Positions 54,783 through 64,000 of a stretch of 64,000 nt of DNA are shown piece by piece. A program made the translations under genes and the position numbers. The notes beneath the pieces are model-generated. The model was not told where the DNA came from. It worked only from the letters and a program-made list of their open reading frames with translations, and searched no databases. Position 1 is the stretch's first letter. Every line of letters begins with the position of its first letter. The DNA is from Lampris incognitus (lineage: Eukaryota > Chordata > Actinopteri > Lampriformes > Lampridae): positions 33,367,090 to 33,431,089 of the forward strand of contig NC_079217.1 of the NCBI RefSeq assembly GCF_029633865.1. Direction: 5' to 3'.

Positions 54783-55149
54783 AAGAGGGGGCTGCCGAGA
54801 CGCGAACCCGGGTCTGCCGCACCACTACGTTAATCAGTCGACTAAAGGATCCGACCTGTTGACCAAGGGCCGGCGAGTCTAGTCTTTCGTGATGTTACAC
54901 TAACCACTTCCTTCGGAAAGCGCGTAAGCATAGCAGCTCCCTCAAGCCTCTGGGCCCACGCGCTTCCCATGGTCTCACCATCCTACTTCTGACACCAATG
55001 TAGCAGATTCAGGGGGCAGCCCGGGAACTGCCGCAGTCGGGATGCGAACCTGGGTCTCCCATACCACGGGCGACTACGTCAACCAGTCGACTAAAGGGAC
55101 CGACCCGTTAACCAAGGACTAGCGAGTCCAGTCATTCGTGATCGTTACA
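54783..55149 (-). mobile_element. TRIM-2, miniature LTR element with tRNA-like LTR
   Basis: On the minus strand a 151-bp LTR (55149-54999) begins TGTAACGATCACGAATG and ends TCTGCTACA. It is followed directly by a primer site TTGGTGTCAGAAGTAGGATG (54998-54979). The internal part is about 99 bp. The second LTR begins TGTAACATCACGAAAG at 54899 and is recognisable to about 54,783, where its 3' end differs. The copies are clearly more diverged than in TRIM-1. No coding capacity. Confidence 0.75.
55040..55093 (-). promoter_or_regulatory. tRNA-like A and B boxes inside TRIM-2 LTR
   Basis: On the minus strand TAGTCGACTGGTTGACG lies at 55093-55077 and GGTTCGCATCC at 55050-55040. This is the same spacing as in TRIM-1. 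The other LTR has the corresponding TAGTCGACTGATTAACG and GGTTCGCGTCT. Pol III function is inference. Confidence 0.62.
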
Positions 55150-55184
55150 GTACCTTTGAGGCGTTAACTGATATGTTAGTGTTA

Positions 55185-55290
55185 CAATTTCATTTAGCAG
55201 ACACTTTTTTCCAAAGCGACGTATACATCTGAGAGTAAACACAACACAAGCAAGGCTCTAGTCAGGAGACAACGTAAGTAAGTGCCAAAA
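55185..55290. repeat. Common teleost repeat fragment
   Basis: Reads ATTTAGCAGACACTTTTTTC and AAGCGACGTATACATCTGAG. Its second half matches the copy at about 9,090-9,150. Confidence 0.65.
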
Positions 55291-55928
55291 AACTAGGTTC
55301 AACTACAATAGGACAGAGGTGTCAACAGGCAGTACACAAAGGCAATGCATAGGGTGCATAGAGGCGATTTTTTTTTTAAATTGTATTTATTGGAAGGCCA
55401 TAGTTTGTCATGAAATAACTGTAGGTGAATGTCACTGGATGTTCCGTTGTACTTCAGTACAACTGTACGTCATCAGTTTTAAAAATTGTCCCTGAACCCG
55501 TAATAAATACATTTAAGAGTGCCAGTCTGTGTAATGGGGCAGCTTAGCTCCAATATTCATGAGGATTGTGCATTTTGTGATAAAAGCACCAAACTTGGTA
55601 CATATGTAGCTTAATATATTTGGAAGAAATTTGGACATGGAGCCACTGAAAATTGACCCCATAGTGGCCATGGCAGCATGGACGTTATTAGATCTCTTTT
55701 AGTGGGGCTGTGGCCTTCCTAAATTTCATATCAACCATTATGACAAGACAGAGGAGAATGTTACCTTTCCAAAGATACCAATATTATTGTTCTAGTCCAA
55801 ACAGAACCAGAGATATGCCATTTTACATATTGGATGTCACCAATGCATGTTGGAAAAACTACGTTCCCAGTCACTTTTGAGACATTGTTCACATTTCGAA
55901 ACATTATTCACGTGATAAAAGCACCACA
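55291..55928. other. Non-coding, possible Academ-type remnant
   Basis: No gene. GATAAAAGCACCAAACTTGG at about 55,580 resembles the inner part of the Academ-3 right end (TTTGGTGCTTTTATC on the other strand), so a relic is possible but weak. Confidence 0.35.
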
Positions 55929-56685
55929 TGTTATGCTCGCGCACCAGAACCTGACCCGTGTGGCGAAACCCAAGACAGACAGACACGAGATGACTTCCAA
56001 GTCTACAAAGGGGGGTTTTATTGTGGGAGGGAAATGTATGGTGAAAAAAGGCGTTCTGTTAGTGGGATGTGTGAATAAACTATGTGTGGTGTCCCGTGGT
56101 TTGCGTGTATAACTATGTGTGAGTGTTTTTAGCCAATGGGTGGTGCGGTATGTAAATGACCAGGAGGTGTTGAAGAAATGTGCGTGCACCTGGCGAGAAA
56201 GTCCAGCAAGAGGGGTTGTCCGAGAAAGTCCAGGTCCGAGATCCGGGAAGTCGAGTCCGAAAAGGAGGGGTCCAGGTAGAGAGACAAGGGGGGAGATCGC
56301 AGGAGAGGTCCGGGGAGAAACGTGAAGGTCGCTGGGGACGAGGGAGACGCGGGGAGCCGTGGAAATCGCGGAGGGAGAGTCTTGGGAGGAAACAGAGACA
56401 CGAAGATAAGACACTGGGGAATAAACAGAAAGCAAGGAACGCTGGAGGGCTTATCAGAACTCCACCGCAGGGTTCAGTACGTCGAAGCACTGAGAGACGT
56501 TCTGGGAGGCTTTTTGTAGAAGGCTGCCTGATTGCCACAGGTGTGCCTGATGGATGATGGCAAACACCTGGTGCAGTGCAGCGCTCGTCTCAGAGCGCGA
56601 GCGCCCGGATGTTTCCGGCACGTCCGAGCTGGGGGAGTGGCTTGAACGTGCCGGGGAGGCAGCTCGGGGCGGTGTAAGCACAACA
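55929..56685 (-). repeat. Gypsy-5 3' LTR
   Basis: 757 bp, minus strand TGTTGTGCTTACACCG... to ...GCGAGCATAACA, immediately after TAGGAGGGGGGGTCC. The paired LTR is not in the window, so the edges rest on TG...CA and the purine tract. Confidence 0.72.
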
Positions 56686-58073
56686 GGACCCCCCCTCCTA
56701 CGGGAGACACCGGGCGACCGTCCGATGGCGTTGGGGTGGGCCCGATAGAACTCCTCCAGGAGTGCGGGGTCAGCCAGGTAGGACCGGGGAACCCAGCTGC
56801 GGTCCTCGGGCCCATAGCCAACCCAGTCCACCAGGTATTGGTACCCACGCCCCCGGCGGCGTACGGCGAGCAGCTGGTCGACATCCCAGACCATGTCACC
56901 ACCGTCGAGGACCCTGGGGGATGGAGGAGCTTGGACAGGGGGAGACAGGGGGCTGGTGGCTACCGGTTTGAGGCGCGAGACATGGAAGACGGGATGGATC
57001 TTGAGTGAGGTAGGGAGATGGAGACGCACCGCCGAAGGGTTGACGATGCGGTCGATGGTGTAGGGACCGACGTAGCGGGGAACCAGCTTCCGGTTGAGGG
57101 TAGGGAGGGGCAGGTCCCGGGCCAGGAGCCATACCCTCTGGCCAGGTCGATAAGCTGGGGCCGGCACTCTCCGCCGGTTGGCGCTGCGCCGGGCCCGCTC
57201 TGTAGCTCGCAACAAAGCGGCCCGGGCGGTCTTCCAAACGCGCCGGCATCGGCGGAGATGGGCCCTCGTGGACGGGACCGCTACCTCCAACTCCTGATGG
57301 GGGAACAGAGGGGGTTGATAGCCCAGGGAACACTCGAAGGGGGACAAACCGGTAGCCGAACTCTCCATGGAGTTGAGCGAGTACTCCACCCAGGGCAGGT
57401 ACTTGCTCCAGGAGGCGGGGTTGCTGGTGGTAACGCAACGCAAAGCCGCCTCCAGGGCTTGATTGGCCCGCTCTGCCTGCCCATTGGTCTGGGGGTGATA
57501 CCCGGAGGAGAGGCTGACCGTGGCCCCAATCCCCTTACAGAAGGCCTGCCATACCTTCGAAGTGAACTGGGGACCACGGTCAGAGACAATGTCCAGGGGA
57601 ATCCCATGAGGTCGGACGACGTGGGAGACGAGAAGGTCCGCCGTCTCGGCTGCAGAGGGGAGTTTGGTGAGGGCAACAAAATGGACGGCCTTGGAAAACC
57701 GGTCGACAATGGTCAGGATGGTGTCATTGCCTTGGGACACGGGGAGGCCAGTTACAAAGTCCAAGGCAATGTGGGACCAAGGTCGGCCGGGGACAGGAAG
57801 GGGGCGCAGGAGACCTGCTGGAGGGCGATGGAGAGCCTTGCTGCGGGCGCAGGTGGTGCAGGCTGCCACGAACTCTCTGGTGTCTGCCTCCATGGTGGGC
57901 CACCAGAAACCCCTGCGGATGAAGGCCGCCGTTCGGTAGACACCGGGGTGGCAGGCAAGATGGCTGGAGTGGCCCCACTCCAGCACCTGGGGCCGGACAG
58001 AGGGAGGCACAAATAGCCGGTTCCGGGGTCCATTGCCTGGGTCGGGATGGGCGCGCTGGGCCCTTCTCACCAC
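56454..58073 (-). CDS. Gypsy-5 integrase with GPY/F and chromodomain
   Basis: An open frame of 539 codons (start codon GTG, because the true polyprotein start is upstream). It enters the LTR before its stop at 56454. The HHCC finger region has [20 protein letters not shown] and CTTCARS. The catalytic core has [15 protein letters not shown] and GQAERANQ. The GPY/F module reads [22 protein letters not shown]-terminal chromodomain has [20 protein letters not shown] and GPEDRSWVP, with an aromatic cage-like W. Chromodomains direct integration to marked chromatin in known chromoviruses. This fragment is intact as far as seen. Confidence 0.88.
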   Translation of the reverse strand: MVRRAQRAHPDPGNGPRNRLFVPPSVRPQVLEWGHSSHLACHPGVYRTAAFIRRGFWWPTMEADTREFVAACTTCARSKALHRPPAGLLRPLPVPGRPWSHIALDFVTGLPVSQGNDTILTIVDRFSKAVHFVALTKLPSAAETADLLVSHVVRPHGIPLDIVSDRGPQFTSKVWQAFCKGIGATVSLSSGYHPQTNGQAERANQALEAALRCVTTSNPASWSKYLPWVEYSLNSMESSATGLSPFECSLGYQPPLFPHQELEVAVPSTRAHLRRCRRVWKTARAALLRATERARRSANRRRVPAPAYRPGQRVWLLARDLPLPTLNRKLVPRYVGPYTIDRIVNPSAVRLHLPTSLKIHPVFHVSRLKPVATSPLSPPVQAPPSPRVLDGGDMVWDVDQLLAVRRRGRGYQYLVDWVGYGPEDRSWVPRSYLADPALLEEFYRAHPNAIGRSPGVSRRRGGPVVLTPPRAASPARSSHSPSSDVPETSGRSRSETSAALHQVFAIIHQAHLWQSGSLLQKASQNVSQCFDVLNPAVEF

Positions 58074-58105
58074 TGATTCGATGTGTGGGGTACTTGGGAT
58101 TTAGT

Positions 58106-58432
58106 AGCCCCCCCATCTATTTTTTATTTTATATACTTCCCTTCATTGACCACTCACTAATAGTAAAGAGGAGAATTGTCTGCTGTGTTGTTGTGATAGC
58201 CGGTTCTCGCCACAGGAGGGCACTGCAGGTTAATTGCTTCTAGCCTGTGTGACGTAGTGCTGGCTCTCGCCGTGCACTCTGGGACATAGAGTCGTCAGAT
58301 GAGTGTTGCCGTTCGTATAGTGAGCCATGCTCTGAAAACGTGTCCTCTGTAATGTCTATTTGACAGATGGAGTAAAACAACAAAAACACCAGCCCTTGTA
58401 AGTGTCATTCTTATCAAGTGTGCTACAAATAT
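58106..58432 (+). repeat. Gypsy-6 5' LTR region (edges approximate)
   Basis: The LTR must end just before the primer site TGGTGCCGAAACCCGGGA at 58433. A likely end is TGCTACA at 58427. The start is not fixed; TGTTGTTGTGATAGCC at about 58,183 or a point near 58,106 are candidates. The matching 3' LTR lies outside the window. Confidence 0.55.
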
Positions 58433-58515
58433 TGGTGCCGAAACCCGGGATCAGCGCCATTGCCACCATTGTCAGGAGAAGAAGTGGGGAGCGGAGTGAG
58501 AACACGTGACCAACA

Positions 58516-61500
58516 ATGAAACTGGAGCTTGAGCAACTGCAAGACAGGCTGAGTGAGACCCTCCTGCAGTTAGGGCTGGACCAGTTAAAAGAGGTGTGTG
58601 TTATTGCTAAAGTCCCCACTGAAAACCAGACAAAGAGGCATGCGCTGATCAGACTTATTAGTGAAACTGTGGATGAAGCAATTGAGAAGGAGGATGAAGA
58701 GGTAGCACGTCAGTTTCTGTCCAGACTAGTGGACCTCTCTAGTGAAATGAAGCAGAGAGGGGCGGAGTCACATACTGGTGCAGGTGCAGACAGTACTAAC
58801 AAGGATGCTGCTGAATTGGCAAGCTTACATGAACAATATCAGGCCTTACAGTCCAGCTTTACTGCATCCACAAAAGCGCTTGAGGAAGAGATATCACGCC
58901 TCAGTGAGAAACTAAGTCTTAAAGAACCCAGTAGACCTAGTCAACCTTCAAACCCAATCCCGTCAGTAATCCAACCCCCTGAAGTAACCATACGCAGAGA
59001 CTTTAAGATAAATGGCCAAATAGGAGAACGGGGGCAGATAGACAAGTTGTCTTATATAAATCTTACGCATCAGATTGATATGGGGGTGAGAAAAGGCCAC
59101 AGCGAGTTGGAGATAATAGAGGCTGTAATCCGAGCCATCAGCCCTGGGCTGACTCTCCGTGACTTGTTAGAGATCAAAACCGAACTCACCCTCCCTCAGC
59201 TGAGGACCATTCTGAAAGGCCATTTCAAAGAGGATAGCTCTGTGGACCTATATCACCGACTAATCAACATCACACAGGACAGTCAGGAGTCACCACAGAA
59301 CTTCCTGTTCCGAGCCATAGCATGTAAAGAGAGACTCTTAGCAGCAGCGAGAGAGCCTGGCTCTGATGAACAATACAGCCCTGAACTGATACAGAAGAAG
59401 TTCCTAAGAGCTGTGGGAACTGGGCTAGTGAGTGACCAGGTAAAATATCAGCTCAAGAGCTATCTCGATGATCAAGCAACTACTGATGATGTTCTCATTG
59501 TTAAGATGATAGAGGCCGCAAGTTTCGAGTCAGAGAGACAGCGGAAATTCAAGAAGAGCTCCCACAGTAAGGAAACCAGAGTGCGGGAAGTGCGAGCTGA
59601 GGCACATCAGTATCGAGGAGCGGAAGCTGCAGTGGTCGGGGGTCAGGAGTCGTCGCCATCAACATCCGCGAGTGTGAATGCCCTTAAGACACAGGCAGGG
59701 AACCAAAAGGAGTCTGCGTTCTACGAGATAATCCAACAGCTGAAAGGAGAAATGGAACAGATGAGAAAAGCCATGAACCACTCCTCTGGCCAAAGACCTT
59801 CTCGTCAGCAGCAGCCTGTGAGGAAGCGCGGATGCAAAGCCTGTCAAGACAGTGAAAGGGGCGACCAGTGCAACCACTGTTTCAAATGCGGACAGAGTGG
59901 CCATCTTTCAAGAGGGTGTAGAGCTCAGAGGCCTGAAAAATCGGAGCAGGTAGACACGTCTAGCTGTACTGTCACCAGCAAGCTCATCGACGACAGTATT
60001 CAGCTACTAGAAGCCAGAGTGTCTGCCCGACAGCGAGACGAGGCAGGGCGGGAACAGCAAGCACCCACAGTGAGTCTTATCTCCTCAAAACGCCAGTCAC
60101 AGCTGCTGAACCTAATTGGAAAGAAATACATGATAAACTGTTACATTGATGGTGTAGCCACACAGGCATTGTGGGATACCGGGTCGCAGGTCTGCCTAAT
60201 CAGTGAAGAATGGAGGAGAAAACATCTCCCACACACCAAGGTGAGAAGCACAGAAGAGATCCTTGGCCCTGGCACCCTGACTGGTAAAGCAGCAAACCAG
60301 ACAACCATTCCTTTCTCTGGATGGGTGGAAGTGACTGTCCAGTTAGCACCGAATAGCACCACTCAGACTCCACCAATGGAACTCACTGTGCCAATACTAG
60401 TAACCACACACCAGGGCACCGCAGAAGAACCGATCATCGGTTACAATGTAATTGAACACCTGTTAGAGTCTGGAGCTGGACAGCCATCAAGTGTAATCAC
60501 AAAGGCACTAAGCATTGCGTTCGCGGTTGACTACAAGAAGGCTGAAGTCCTCGTGAAGCTGATAAACAGCCAAGATGATATGGAAGGTGAGGGGATGGTT
60601 AAAGTGGGCCGAGAAAGCATGACTATTCCGGCGGGCCAGACAAAGATTGTTAAGTGTGGTGTTAGAGCAGGGCCCCTCCAAGCAGACCAGAACGTCCTCT
60701 TTGAGCCTAATGTGAACCCAAAGTGGCCAGAGGGCCTGAAGGTGGATGAAAACATTGTATGTTTACAGAAGGGAACCTGGTCACGCATCGCTGTCCCAGT
60801 GACTAACGTCACAGCTCATGACATCACACTGCCGCCACGGACTCCCCTGGGGCAGACCCAAAGAACTAGAGCCATCTACCCTGCCGCCGTGAAGCCGTTG
60901 GATGTGGATGGGACTAGTACAGTGAACCCAGTCATCCCAGGGACCTCCACAACAGGTACAGAACGAAGACCTGTGATTAGAGACACAACAAAGCTGAAAG
61001 GGCCAGGTGATGTCAAGACGGAACACCAGGAGGAAGATCTATGGGACCCGCCTGTCCCTCTGAACCACCTGACACCTGAACAACAACTGCAGGTGAGAGA
61101 GCTACTGCGGGAGGAGAGTAGTGTGTTCGCACGCGATGACCATGATGTGGGGACTATTCCATCACTCCAGCTCAAGATCCGCCTGAGTGACACCACACCG
61201 GTGAAGCGGACATACACATCAGTCCCAAAGCCTCTTCATAAAGAAGTGAAGGAATACCTCGAGGATTTACTGAACAGAGGCTGGATAACTAAGTCAAAAT
61301 CACCCTACTCAAGCCCAATCGTGTGTGTGCGGAAAAAGGATGGGAGCCTCCGCCTCTGCTGTGACTACCGTGAGTTGAACAAGAGGTCCATCCCAGACCG
61401 CCATCCAATACCACGCATCCAGGATATGCTCGACAGCCTGAAGGGGAGTGCCTGGTTTTCTGTCTTGGATCAGGGGAAGGCATATCACCAGGGGTTTCTT

Positions 61501-64000
61501 GAGGAGTCCAGCCGTCCACTGACTGCATTCATCACCCCGTGGGGATTATATGAATGGGTGAGAATTCCCTTCGGACTGTCCTCAGCACCAGCAGAGTTCC
61601 AGAGGTCCATGGAGGAATGTTTGATTGGGCTGAGGGACAACATTTGTCAGCCGTATTTAGATGACAACCTGGTCCACTCAACCACATTCGACGAACACCT
61701 CCAGCACCTGAGAAGAGTACTGCACCGCTACAGAAGCCATGGAATCAAGCTGACGGCAAGAAAATGTGAACTCTTCAAAAACCAAGTAAGGTTCCTGGGA
61801 AGGCTTGTGACCAAGGATGGATACACAATGGACCCCGCTGATGTGGCCCCGGTCCAGGCACTGAAGGAGAGAGAACCTACGACCATCGGAGAGCTCAGGA
61901 AGATGCTGGGATTCATCTCGTATTACCGGCCCTACATACCTAACTTCTCCCGAATCGCAAGGCCTCTCTATGACCTCCTCACCCCAGAGAAGACAGCAGC
62001 GGGGAAGCTCAAACAAAAGAGAAAGGACAAGGGGAGGAAGGGCTCCCGAGACCATCTGCCCTCCTCTCACCCAGTTAAGTGGACAGCTGAACACCAACAG
62101 GTCCTCTGTCAGTTGATTGAATTCCTCATCCAGCCACCAGTGTTGGGCTACCCAGACTTTGAACAGCCCTTTATCCTTCACTGCGACGCGTCACGAGAGG
62201 GCCTCGGGGCAGTATTGTATCAAAGACAGTCACAGGGTGGGCTGGCAGTCATCGCGTATGGGTCTAGGACACTGACAACTCCTGAGAAGAACTACCATCT
62301 CCACTCAGGGAAGTTGGAGTTCCTCGCGATGAAATGGGCCATATGTGAGAGATTTAGAGATTACCTCTACCACGCTCCATCATTCACTGTCTACACAGAC
62401 AATAATCCCCTCACCTATGTGCTCACGACAGCCAAACTGAATGCGACCACCCACAGGTGGGTAGCAGAGTTAGCCGATTTCCAGTTCTCTATCAAGTACC
62501 GGCCTGGACGAGCCAATGGGGACGCAGATGGCCTCTCACGCATGCCGATGGAGCAGTACATGCAGACCTGTTCACAAGAAGTACACCCCGAGGTCATGAA
62601 CAGTGTGACCCAGGCGCTGTCAGTACAGCTGGAGAGAGCTGAGCCTTGGATGTGTCCGGTAACCATAGCCACAGCACTAGCCGAGTTTGAGAAGGAACAT
62701 ACATCACCTGTGGCAGAGATACCCAGTCAGACGGTGAGAGACGCCCAGAGGGAGGATGCTGTCATTGGAGAGGTGCTGAAGTACATAACCTCCAATCAGT
62801 GGCCTCGGGGAAAAACACAGTGTGCGAGCAGGGGTGTTGCGACACTCATGAGAGAGAAGCATCGGCTGTGCCTTGATGATGATGGCATCCTGCGCCGGAA
62901 AACAGCTACCCGAACTCAGCTAGTCCTGCCGAAAAAGTTCCATGAGCTGGTATATAAAGAACTGCACAGAGACCTGGGCCATCTAGGCGTGGAGAGGGTG
63001 TTGCACCTGTTGAGGGACCGTTTCTATTGGCCTCACATGCAGAAAGATGTGGAACATTACATCACACAGGTGTGTAGCTGCCTGAAGACCAAGCGCCCCA
63101 ACAAACCAACCAGAGCCCCTCTCACCAACATCGTGACCACACACCCATTTGAGATGGTCTCCATTGACTTCTTACACTTAGAGAAGTGTAAGGGAGGGTA
63201 CGAGTATATACTGGTGGTTATGGACCACTTTACCCGTTTTGTTCAAGCCTATGCATGCAGAAACAAAGCTGCCAAGACCGCCGCAGAGAAGGTATTCGGG
63301 GACTTTGTGCTGAGATTTGGTTTCCCGGCGACGCTGCACCATGACCAAGGGAAGGAGTTTGACAATAAGCTCTTCGCCAAGCTGCAGGAGTACAGTGGAG
63401 TCAGGGGTTCTCACACAACACCGTATCACCCGCAAGGAAATGGTCAGGTCGAGCGTTTCAACAGAACGGTTCTGGCGATGCTGAGAAACCTGCCAGCGGT
63501 TGCGAAAACGGATTGGAAAGCGTCACTCCCAAAGGTGATACATGCATACAACTGCACCCGAAATGAAGCGACCGGATTTGCACCTTACTATCTGTTGTTC
63601 GGCAGAAATCCAAGACTTCCCATTGACCTGATGTTTGGCCTTAGAGCAAAGGACCAGGCACTATCCCATCAAGAATATGCAGAGAAGTGGAAGGCCCGCA
63701 TGAATGACGCCTATCGCCTAGCATCAGAGACAGCACGGAAGGAGGGGGCCAGAAACAAAACACTATACGACAAAAAGGCCCACGGGACAGAGCTGTATGC
63801 CGGATGCAGGGTTCTCATCCGCAACCTGAACGAGAAAGGAGGACCGGGGAAATTAAGACCATTCTGGGAGGACCAGGTGCATGTAGTAACACAGAGGAAG
63901 CACGCCGACAGCCCTGTGTATGAGCTGAAGCCGGAGAATGGAAAAGGACGAACCAGAATCATGCATAGGAACCTTCTTCTGCCATGCGACTTCCTGCCGG
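58516..64000 (+). CDS. Gypsy-6 gag-pol, single open frame of at least 1,828 codons
   Basis: ATG 58516 opens a frame that I checked at many points to the last base. No frameshift or stop separates gag from pol. The N-terminus ([20 protein letters not shown] and the following 60 residues) resembles an SAP-like helical motif. Capsid follows, then one CCHC knuckle [14 protein letters not shown] (about residue 456). Protease has LWDTGSQVC (about 554), RT has [10 protein letters not shown] (about 1,046) and RNase H has [13 protein letters not shown] (about 1,222). The HHCC finger ends CSCLKTKRP (about 1,525). Integrase residues lie in SIDFLH (1,550), HHDQGKEF (1,609) and GQVERFN (1,645). All catalytic residues are present, so it may be recently active. 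Confidence 0.93.
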   Translation, partial: MKLELEQLQDRLSETLLQLGLDQLKEVCVIAKVPTENQTKRHALIRLISETVDEAIEKEDEEVARQFLSRLVDLSSEMKQRGAESHTGAGADSTNKDAAELASLHEQYQALQSSFTASTKALEEEISRLSEKLSLKEPSRPSQPSNPIPSVIQPPEVTIRRDFKINGQIGERGQIDKLSYINLTHQIDMGVRKGHSELEIIEAVIRAISPGLTLRDLLEIKTELTLPQLRTILKGHFKEDSSVDLYHRLINITQDSQESPQNFLFRAIACKERLLAAAREPGSDEQYSPELIQKKFLRAVGTGLVSDQVKYQLKSYLDDQATTDDVLIVKMIEAASFESERQRKFKKSSHSKETRVREVRAEAHQYRGAEAAVVGGQESSPSTSASVNALKTQAGNQKESAFYEIIQQLKGEMEQMRKAMNHSSGQRPSRQQQPVRKRGCKACQDSERGDQCNHCFKCGQSGHLSRGCRAQRPEKSEQVDTSSCTVTSKLIDDSIQLLEARVSARQRDEAGREQQAPTVSLISSKRQSQLLNLIGKKYMINCYIDGVATQALWDTGSQVCLISEEWRRKHLPHTKVRSTEEILGPGTLTGKAANQTTIPFSGWVEVTVQLAPNSTTQTPPMELTVPILVTTHQGTAEEPIIGYNVIEHLLESGAGQPSSVITKALSIAFAVDYKKAEVLVKLINSQDDMEGEGMVKVGRESMTIPAGQTKIVKCGVRAGPLQADQNVLFEPNVNPKWPEGLKVDENIVCLQKGTWSRIAVPVTNVTAHDITLPPRTPLGQTQRTRAIYPAAVKPLDVDGTSTVNPVIPGTSTTGTERRPVIRDTTKLKGPGDVKTEHQEEDLWDPPVPLNHLTPEQQLQVRELLREESSVFARDDHDVGTIPSLQLKIRLSDTTPVKRTYTSVPKPLHKEVKEYLEDLLNRGWITKSKSPYSSPIVCVRKKDGSLRLCCDYRELNKRSIPDRHPIPRIQDMLDSLKGSAWFSVLDQGKAYHQGFLEESSRPLTAFITPWGLYEWVRIPFGLSSAPAEFQRSMEECLIGLRDNICQPYLDDNLVHSTTFDEHLQHLRRVLHRYRSHGIKLTARKCELFKNQVRFLGRLVTKDGYTMDPADVAPVQALKEREPTTIGELRKMLGFISYYRPYIPNFSRIARPLYDLLTPEKTAAGKLKQKRKDKGRKGSRDHLPSSHPVKWTAEHQQVLCQLIEFLIQPPVLGYPDFEQPFILHCDASREGLGAVLYQRQSQGGLAVIAYGSRTLTTPEKNYHLHSGKLEFLAMKWAICERFRDYLYHAPSFTVYTDNNPLTYVLTTAKLNATTHRWVAELADFQFSIKYRPGRANGDADGLSRMPMEQYMQTCSQEVHPEVMNSVTQALSVQLERAEPWMCPVTIATALAEFEKEHTSPVAEIPSQTVRDAQREDAVIGEVLKYITSNQWPRGKTQCASRGVATLMREKHRLCLDDDGILRRKTATRTQLVLPKKFHELVYKELHRDLGHLGVERVLHLLRDRFYWPHMQKDVEHYITQVCSCLKTKRPNKPTRAPLTNIVTTHPFEMVSIDFLHLEKCKGGYEYILVVMDHFTRFVQAYACRNKAAKTAAEKVFGDFVLRFGFPATLHHDQGKEFDNKLFAKLQEYSGVRGSHTTPYHPQGNGQVERFNRTVLAMLRNLPAVAKTDWKASLPKVIHAYNCTRNEATGFAPYYLLFGRNPRLPIDLMFGLRAKDQALSHQEYAEKWKARMNDAYRLASETARKEGARNKTLYDKKAHGTELYAGCRVLIRNLNEKGGPGKLRPFWEDQVHVVTQRKHADSPVYELKPENGKGRTRIMHRNLLLPCDFLP

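Larger units (their letters stand above)
55929..58105 (-). mobile_element. Gypsy-5, chromodomain Gypsy (3' half)
   Basis: Minus-strand 3' LTR (56685-55929) preceded by a purine tract and the integrase part of pol. The 5' portion is missing from the window. It stops at about 58,105, where the Gypsy-6 LTR region begins, so it was either truncated or split by Gypsy-6. The GPY/F and chromodomain identify a chromovirus-type Gypsy. Confidence 0.85.
58106..64000 (+). mobile_element. Gypsy-6, Gypsy element running off the window
   Basis: 5' LTR region, primer site at 58433, and a gag-pol gene from 58516 with no stop up to the window end. Its neighbour Gypsy-5 ends where it begins and has the opposite orientation. 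Completeness cannot be judged without the right flank. Confidence 0.88.

Noticed and set aside
56735..58016. Long plus-strand frames over the Gypsy-5 integrase
   Set aside because: Antisense shadows of a GC-rich coding region, with no recognisable domain.
59659..63962. Minus-strand frames over Gypsy-6
   Set aside because: Antisense shadows. The plus frame shows all retroelement motifs in order.

Overview
The window is a teleost fish chromosome segment made almost entirely of transposable elements, with one credible host gene. The evidence for a fish is several Tc1-like families, Ty3/Gypsy families of fish type, RTE-like and Rex/L2-like LINEs, tRNA-headed SINEs, long AC and ATAC microsatellites, and a spliced immunoglobulin-superfamily receptor gene with phase-1 introns. 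Nothing bacterial, viral-episomal, CRISPR or operon-like is present. Element names such as Academ-1 and Gypsy-3 are labels for this window only.

Layout. 0.5-9 kb: a Tc1 element (565-8966) whose transposase frame is split by a 6.76 kb element (1878-8635) that I assign to the Academ superfamily. It has ~550-580 bp inverted repeats, a TGCA target duplication, a giant protein with FEN/XPG-like motifs and a C-terminal eight-cysteine cluster. 9.6-13 kb: a degraded minus-strand Gypsy with two different integrase cores. 13.07-13.40 kb: a miniature LTR element whose LTR contains a tRNA-like Pol III promoter. 13.4-15.7 kb: a LINE fragment and a SINE. 16.1-17.7 kb: microsatellites and a dead Tc1. 17.8-26.2 kb: a minus-strand Gypsy split by a deleted Academ copy (18898-20168, TSD GGA) and by a nearly complete plus-strand Gypsy (20435-25212, TSD ACCTT). 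26.3-37.2 kb: an older plus-strand Gypsy (TSD CAACT) that carries a solo LTR, another insertion, a hAT element and a Tc1 element, and itself sits in one arm of a palindromic repeat.

37.7-42.3 kb: the host gene, nine exons and 304 codons, encoding a signal peptide, one Ig V-like domain, one transmembrane segment and a tyrosine-containing tail. Its introns carry a LINE stub, a hAT-type MITE, an AC repeat and a SINE. 44.3-49.8 kb: a terminal-inverted-repeat unit containing a 1.2 kb fold-back Tc1 and a full-length RTE-like LINE with an intact ORF. 50-54 kb: Penelope-like GIY-YIG debris, a hairpin and a third Academ-type element. 54.8-55.15 kb: a second miniature LTR element with a tRNA-like LTR. 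55.9-58.1 kb: the 3' half of a chromodomain Gypsy on the minus strand. From about 58.1 kb to the window edge: a plus-strand Gypsy whose gag-pol frame stays open for at least 1,828 codons.

The best candidates for something little described are the Academ-type elements with a single very long protein, and the paired miniature LTR elements with tRNA-like LTRs. All family names come from reading motifs by eye, without database searches.
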